This document shows, in pieces, positions 59,879 through 64,000 of a stretch of DNA of 64,000 bases (its first letter is position 1; each line of letters opens with the position of its first letter). A program made the translations under genes and the position numbers. Source of the DNA: Acidobacteriota bacterium (GTDB lineage Bacteria; Acidobacteriota; Vicinamibacteria; Vicinamibacterales; UBA2999); contig JAUYQQ010000023.1 in NCBI GenBank assembly GCA_030697165.1, positions 186,001 through 250,000 on the forward strand, given 5' to 3'. The notes under the pieces are model-generated. The model saw only the letters and a list, made by a program, of their open reading frames with translations. It had not been told where the DNA came from and did not search any database.

Positions 59879-61992
59879 TAGTGCTCGTCTCCCCGGCCGT
59901 GGGTCCAGTCGGGCCGTTCGCGCGTGGCGCCGCCAAACAGGATCAGGCCATCGGTGTCGGGGCCGCCGACGCGGGCAATCTTCACCCGCGTCGCCGACCA
60001 TGCCAGCGTCCCGGTTTCGGGAATGGTCGTCGGCGCCAGGATGGCAATGGGGTTCACGCCACGATTGGTCGCGTACCGCGTGAAGTTGGTATGGCCTTGC
60101 CCGACCGGCATGGCCACGGCGTCGGGCGCCAGGCCGGGATTGAGAAACGCATGCGCGCGCACGCTGCCCTGCGTGGAGGTCACTTCCACCAGGTCGCCCT
60201 CGGCGATGCCGAGCTCGCGGGCCTTGAGCTCGTTGATCTCCACCCAGCTGCACCACATGGCCGAACTCATGGGATCCGGCAGTTCCTGCAGCCACGGCAG
60301 GTGCGCGGTTGAGCCGTCGCCGAACGCCTGCGAGGCGTACGGCAGGAAGTGATACGGGTATTGCGCCGCATCACCGTCGAAGACGGGCTCGGTGTACTGG
60401 AGGGCGGGGGCTTTAGCCCCCGCCGAGGCAGCGGGCGCTGAAGCGCCCGCTCTCCGAACGTCGGCGGCAGGTTCTTGACTCAAATACTCTTCAAACGTGT
60501 TCGGCAGTGCCGGCGCGAACGGCGTGGCCAGCTTGCGCGATACGTCCAGCAACACGTCTGGGGTGGAACGCGTGTCGTACAGCGGCCGCATCACCGGACC
60601 AAACTTGCTCGGCGCGGCCTTCGCCGATCCGCTCTCCGGCGCGGCGTCCACCCACGATTCCAGGAACGAGTGATCCGGCAGGATCAAATCGGCCAGCGCG
60701 CTCGTCTCGTCCACGAACGAACCGAAGCTGACGATGAACGGCACGCGCTTGAGCGCCTCGGCCACCTGCCACGACGCCGGCGATGCAAACACCGGATTCA
60801 CATCATCGATCAACAGGACCTTCGGGGCGGCGTCGAGAATCTCCTTCAGCGGGCGGGTCGCCGCCGGGCTCCCCTGCGGCACGAACGACAGGCCGCCCGG
60901 TTGATTCAGGGCGTTGGCCGCGCGGTTCAGCGTGTTGACCGCGAAGGCGTGGAACGCCGCGTTGGTGTGGGCGAGTGGCGGGCCGCCGACCAGCGCCACC
61001 GACGGCCCGTTGGCGGCGAACTCGCGTGCGAGGCGCTCGATCTTCTCCACCGGCACGCCGGTCTTCCCGGCAACGTTCGCGGGCGCATAGTCGCCCGCGT
61101 CGGCCGTCTTATTCACGACCGCGGCGATCGCCATGGCCAACAAGCCTTCGGTGCCCGGCTTGCAGGCGACGAACTCGTCAGCGTTGGCGGCGGTCTGCGT
61201 CAGGCGCGCGTCCACGTGCACGAACTTCGGTCGCAGGCCACGGCCCGACTGTCGCATGCGGCCGTAGGCCACGCTCTGGGCGACGGCCGAGTTCCACGTG
61301 CCGAGGAAGTCGGCACCGAACGAGATCACGTAGCGGGCGTTCTCGAGGTCGACCGTCGCCAACTGGTGCGAGCCAAAGGCCTGGGCATTCGCGCGACGCA
61401 GCACCTCGTCTCCGAATAACTCGTAGGTCACGGGCGCCTTGGCGCCAAAGCGCTGCAGCCACTCGGCCTGCAAATCCATTCGGCGGCCGCGCCGGGGCTT
61501 GGTCAGCAGCGCCAGCGATTGCTGGTCGTTGGCGGCGACGAGCGTATCGAGCTGGCCCACCAACTCCGTGATCGCCTCGTCCCACGAGATGTCGGCAAAC
61601 TGCCCGCTGCCCCGCTCGCCGGTGCGCTTGCGCGGGTTGGCCAGGCGGTCGGGGTGATAGGTCACCTGAATGGCCGCTTGCCCGCGCGAGCACAGCTTGC
61701 CCTGGCTGATCGCATCCTCGGGATTGCCTTCGAGCTTCTTGGCGAGCCCCATGCTGATGACGCCGGGTTGGCCGTTGCGGAACACCTCGGCATCGCCGTC
61801 CATGACCCGCGCGATCACGCCACAGCCGGCGGCGCACAGCGGACAGATGCTGGGCTTCCAGGTCGCCACGCCAGGGACCAGGTCATCTTCCGGAATGAAG
61901 CGGATGATCTGATTTTCCGGGTTCCCGCACGCGGTCAGCGCAGCGGCGGTGCCGGTGATGGCGGTGAGCTTGATGAAATTTCGGCGGTCCAT
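59878..61992 (-). CDS. Alternative complex III molybdopterin-oxidoreductase-like protein (ActB N-terminal half)
   Basis: 704 residues. A Tat-like start (DRRNFIKLTAITGTAAAL) with a lipobox-like LTAC. SICPLCAAGCGV near residue 50 and GKLCSRGQ near 98 supply the four cysteines of an N-terminal cluster as in true molybdoenzymes. Molybdopterin-domain text includes ISFGADFLGTWNSAV and VDARLTQTAANADEFV. No obvious Cys or Sec ligand to molybdenum is seen. Residues about 510-530 (ADVRRAGASAPAASAGAK) are encoded by two hairpin repeats (60403-60464) that entered in frame. The next gene is the Fe-S half. Start at 61992 removes an unrelated upstream frame. Confidence 0.87.
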   Translation of the reverse strand: MDRRNFIKLTAITGTAAALTACGNPENQIIRFIPEDDLVPGVATWKPSICPLCAAGCGVIARVMDGDAEVFRNGQPGVISMGLAKKLEGNPEDAISQGKLCSRGQAAIQVTYHPDRLANPRKRTGERGSGQFADISWDEAITELVGQLDTLVAANDQQSLALLTKPRRGRRMDLQAEWLQRFGAKAPVTYELFGDEVLRRANAQAFGSHQLATVDLENARYVISFGADFLGTWNSAVAQSVAYGRMRQSGRGLRPKFVHVDARLTQTAANADEFVACKPGTEGLLAMAIAAVVNKTADAGDYAPANVAGKTGVPVEKIERLAREFAANGPSVALVGGPPLAHTNAAFHAFAVNTLNRAANALNQPGGLSFVPQGSPAATRPLKEILDAAPKVLLIDDVNPVFASPASWQVAEALKRVPFIVSFGSFVDETSALADLILPDHSFLESWVDAAPESGSAKAAPSKFGPVMRPLYDTRSTPDVLLDVSRKLATPFAPALPNTFEEYLSQEPAADVRRAGASAPAASAGAKAPALQYTEPVFDGDAAQYPYHFLPYASQAFGDGSTAHLPWLQELPDPMSSAMWCSWVEINELKARELGIAEGDLVEVTSTQGSVRAHAFLNPGLAPDAVAMPVGQGHTNFTRYATNRGVNPIAILAPTTIPETGTLAWSATRVKIARVGGPDTDGLILFGGATRERPDWTHGRGDEH
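60403..60464. repeat. Double hairpin repeat inside the ActB1 gene
   Basis: First hairpin GGCGGGGGCT/AGCCCCCGCC (60403-60424), second GCGGGCGCT/AGCGCCCGC (60431-60450) with the centre CTGAAG, followed by CTCCGAACGTCG, the same tail as the repeat at 43391-43424. It adds about 21 codons in frame. Confidence 0.82.
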
Positions 61993-62006
61993 GTGGCTCA
62001 CGGGGA

Positions 62007-62666
62007 TCAGTAATGACAGGTCAGGCAGTCGTTCGACGCCTGCTTTTCCTTGTGGCAGTTCACGCAGAACGACATCGTCATGTTGACGGCGCGGCGGGCC
62101 ACGGTCTGCTCCGCCTGGTTGCCGTGACACGTCGAACACTCCACCTTGGCCCTGATGTGGGGCGCGTGGTCGAACCGCACGTGCGCCTGCGGCTGGTAGT
62201 CGTAGACGCGCCGCCAGTTCAAGTCGAGTCCCTGCTCCTGCAGCCTGGTGAGCTGCTGGATCAACGGCCGCTCGGTGGCGATCTGCGAGTGGCAGATCAT
62301 GCAGGTGTTGACGCTCGGCAAGCCGGCGCGCGGACCCTGCTCGACGCCAGTGTGGCAGTCGGTGCAGACCGCGCCCTTGGAGAGGTGGATCTGGTGTGAG
62401 AAGTCGAACGGCTGTTCGACGTTGGCAGGCCGCCGATCGAAAAACGCGGCGATCGCCTCGCCCGGCGTGGCGTGCGCAGGCGTGAACACGGCCGACGTGC
62501 CCCATCGCGAACGATCGGACATGCCGGACGGCCGGCCAGGACTGGCAAATTCGCACGCCGCCGTCACCAGGGTGACCAGGAACAGGCACGCGAGCGCCAC
62601 ATAGGGCCACGCGCCGCCTGCCCGATGCCCCGGCAAAGGGGCGGTCTTACGACTTGGGAACACCAC
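62007..62666 (-). CDS. actA: Alternative complex III pentaheme cytochrome ActA
   Basis: 219 residues with one N-terminal membrane anchor (PYVALACLFLVTLVTAACEF) and five heme c sites: CTDCH, CMICH, CSTCH, CVNCH and CLTCH. HxxH-like spacing with extra histidines fits bis-His multiheme ligation. ActA passes electrons out of the complex to monoheme cytochromes or an oxidase. A GTG at 62666 is used as start; it overlaps the end of the cytochrome c gene by 20 bases. ActB1 follows after 14 bases. Confidence 0.9.
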   Translation of the reverse strand: MVFPSRKTAPLPGHRAGGAWPYVALACLFLVTLVTAACEFASPGRPSGMSDRSRWGTSAVFTPAHATPGEAIAAFFDRRPANVEQPFDFSHQIHLSKGAVCTDCHTGVEQGPRAGLPSVNTCMICHSQIATERPLIQQLTRLQEQGLDLNWRRVYDYQPQAHVRFDHAPHIRAKVECSTCHGNQAEQTVARRAVNMTMSFCVNCHKEKQASNDCLTCHY

Positions 62667-63087
62667 CGAGGCTGCGGACGTAGTGGACGAGGTTCCAGGT
62701 GTCGGCGTCGGTAATCTTGCCCTTGAGGCCCTTCATGTCGTACTCGGGCGGGGCGCCGTTCTGGATGACCCAGAACATCTCGCCTTCGCTCGAGCCGCGG
62801 GTCCAGGTGGTGTCGGTCAGGTTCGACGGCTTCATGTTCTTGGGCGCCATGGTGCTGTCGCCCGCGCCGGTGTTGCCGTGGCAGAAGCGACAGTACTTCG
62901 TGTAGAGCACCTTGCCTGCCGCAATGGCCGCCGGTGACGAAGCGAACGCCGCCTTCATTTTCCTGGCCTCGGCCGGTACGGCGGCCGGGCCCGCCGGGGC
63001 CGGGGCCTGGGCCCACACACTGACGCCAGTCGCGACGATCCACACGAGGGCGACAGTGGGGAATATTCCTCTGGAGGTCCAGTTCAT
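62647..63087 (-). CDS. Monoheme cytochrome c
   Basis: 146 residues. Signal peptide (VALVWIVATGVSVWAQ), Ala/Pro linker, then a class I cytochrome c with YTKYCRFCHGNTGAGDS and the axial Met likely in PPEYDMKGLKGKITD. It is the first gene of the complex-III-like operon and stands where ActE-type cytochromes often occur, so it is probably the exit heme or mobile partner. Only one CxxCH is present. Confidence 0.85.
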   Translation of the reverse strand: MNWTSRGIFPTVALVWIVATGVSVWAQAPAPAGPAAVPAEARKMKAAFASSPAAIAAGKVLYTKYCRFCHGNTGAGDSTMAPKNMKPSNLTDTTWTRGSSEGEMFWVIQNGAPPEYDMKGLKGKITDADTWNLVHYVRSLGGVPKS

Positions 63088-63187
63088 GTGCGAAGTTTCA
63101 CACAGGGTCGGATTTCACGCAACCAAATGTGTTCTTATCGCCTCAATAGGAAAAACAGAGGCATCCTGCCAAAGAACCTACGCACCT

Positions 63188-63294
63188 GTCGGGAAGGCGA
63201 GACTTGCCGGAAGGGACTTCTCGTCGGGAGGATAACTCTTGTCGGGAAGATTACCCTTGTCGGGAGGACAACCCTTATCGGATTTGCTAACCCG
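63188..63294 (+). repeat. Six tandem ~18-bp repeats, cluster A
   Basis: Units start GTCGGGA and end AACTCTT or ACCCTT. The best three, at 63223-63240, 63241-63258 and 63259-63276, are exactly 18 bp each (for example GTCGGGAGGATAACTCTT). Spacing of all six is 18, 17, 18, 18, 18. The 474-base gap from 63088 to 63561 holds this cluster, its inverted partner and about 190 bases in between for which I see no supported gene. Confidence 0.85.
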
Positions 63295-63486
63295 GATCCG
63301 ACAGATGCCGATTGACACCGGCCGTGAGCCACCAGGGCGCATCGATGATCGAGAGCGTGTCGCGCTGCGATTACGGTTCGCGGTACCGCAGCGGCCTGAC
63401 ACCGCCGGCCAGGTGGAAACTCCCGAGGCACGCTTCGTCAGCTGCGACTACCTACGCGCGATGCGACGCGGTCATCATGGAGCGCC

Positions 63487-63565
63487 CTCCCGACAAGGAG
63501 TGCCCCCCGACAAAGTTGTCCTCCCGTCAAGAGTTGCCCTCCCGTCAGGCCGGGCAACCCGTCAG
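63487..63565 (-). repeat. Tandem ~18-bp repeats, inverted cluster B
   Basis: Four to five units in the opposite orientation to cluster A, for example CTCCCGTCAAGAGTTGCC (63521-63538) and CTCCCGACAAGGAGTGCC (63487-63504). The reverse complement GGCAACTCTTGACGGGAG matches the cluster A unit. It runs into the stop codon of the receiver gene. Confidence 0.82.
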
Positions 63566-64000
63566 GGCCTTTCGTGCGCGGGTCCGTCCGGCGGGGCGGA
63601 CGGTTCGTGCACCCAGCGCTGCACGGTCGCGAGCACCTGGTCTGGCGTCGAGGGCTTGGGCAGAATGGCCGCGAACAACTCGGAATTGAACGAGGGGCGA
63701 TCGACGGGCTCCGGGCTCAAGGCGATCACCCGGGCGGCGCGGAGTTCATCAATCGCCTTGATCAAGCGCGTGGCCTCGATCCCGTCAAGCACCGGCAGGC
63801 CGATGTCCATCAGGATGACCGCCGGCCGCAGCTGGTGGGCCGCGATCACCGCCTCGAGCCCGTTCGTCACCGTTCGCACCAGGAAGCCGGCTTCGTTCAA
63901 CAGGTTCAACAACCACTCGCGATGTTCGGGATAGCCGTCGGCCACCAGCACCACCGGCGAACGCGGGCGATCCGCGGGCAGGTCCGCACCCAGGTCAACG
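63562..64000 (-). CDS. Receiver-domain protein (5' end outside window)
   Basis: The frame is open to the window edge, so at least 145 residues are seen and the start is unknown. A receiver domain is complete: VVLVADGYPEHREWLLNLL with the acidic pair reduced to one Asp, phospho-acceptor in VILMDIGLPVLDG, and the lysine in AILPKPSTPDQ. A short Pro-rich tail ends EPSAPPDGPAHERP. Upstream residues (LPADRPRSP) look like a linker, which suggests another domain before it, as in a hybrid kinase or multi-domain regulator. Confidence 0.75.
   Translation of the reverse strand, partial: VDLGADLPADRPRSPVVLVADGYPEHREWLLNLLNEAGFLVRTVTNGLEAVIAAHQLRPAVILMDIGLPVLDGIEATRLIKAIDELRAARVIALSPEPVDRPSFNSELFAAILPKPSTPDQVLATVQRWVHEPSAPPDGPAHERP

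Noticed and set aside
61993-62610. N-terminal extension of the ActB1 frame
   Set aside because: It is the shadow of the pentaheme ActA gene; the Tat motif at 61992 marks the real start.
63188-63565. CRISPR array
   Set aside because: Units are contiguous, 16-20 bp, without unique spacers, and no cas gene is near.

Overview
The window is high-GC, densely packed bacterial DNA. I infer an acidobacterium, most likely Vicinamibacteria-like, from the combination of a VWFA-domain secreted protein, a DUF5916 protein, DUF1552 and DUF1592/PSCyt proteins, large TonB receptors, an alternative-complex-III-type respiratory operon and many short palindromic repeats that have entered reading frames. No taxonomic marker gene is complete enough to prove this.

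Layout. 0-3 kb: end of pheT, a ZapB-like coiled coil, zapA, a 6S RNA with a clear promoter, thiL and a secreted 3D-domain protein. 3-14.9 kb: cstA, an outer-membrane barrel, a methyltransferase, two polytopic membrane proteins, an aminotransferase, a lytic transglycosylase, a coiled-coil/GAF-like protein and a spermidine-synthase-like protein. 14.9-19.4 kb: a worn region with a collapsed Reg_prop-GGDEF gene, a DinB protein, two small proteins, a lone receiver protein next to an IS3 remnant, a nonsense-mutated integrase tail and tmRNA, whose 3' end is duplicated as a 19-bp repeat (an old integration scar). 19.5-23.8 kb: VWFA protein and a FecA-like TonB receptor with a palindromic operator inside its promoter. 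23.9-35.7 kb: a tightly overlapping heme operon, hemD - histidine kinase - NarL-type regulator - hemA-hemC-hemB-hemL-hemE-hemN-hemY-hemH, covering glutamyl-tRNA to heme. 35.8-38.3 kb: YfiR plus a TonB receptor, divergent from hemD.

38.4-54.4 kb is rich in exported proteins: two HpcH/HpaI-aldolase-like proteins with signal peptides and an altered metal site, a TlpA/DsbD thiol-reduction pair, an ankyrin protein, a DUF1552 + DUF1592/cytochrome pair, a gluconate-dehydrogenase-type subunit III + GMC pair, a YbhB-like protein and a PQQ dehydrogenase. This suggests substrate oxidation outside the cytoplasm, with cytochrome and disulfide maturation nearby.

54.4-63.1 kb: a DUF5916 protein and an alternative-complex-III-like operon (cytochrome c, pentaheme ActA, separate molybdopterin-like and Fe-S halves of ActB, ActC, ActD). 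63.1-64 kb: an inverted pair of 18-bp tandem repeat clusters and a receiver-domain gene running off the end. No tRNA gene, rRNA gene, intact insertion sequence or CRISPR array was seen.
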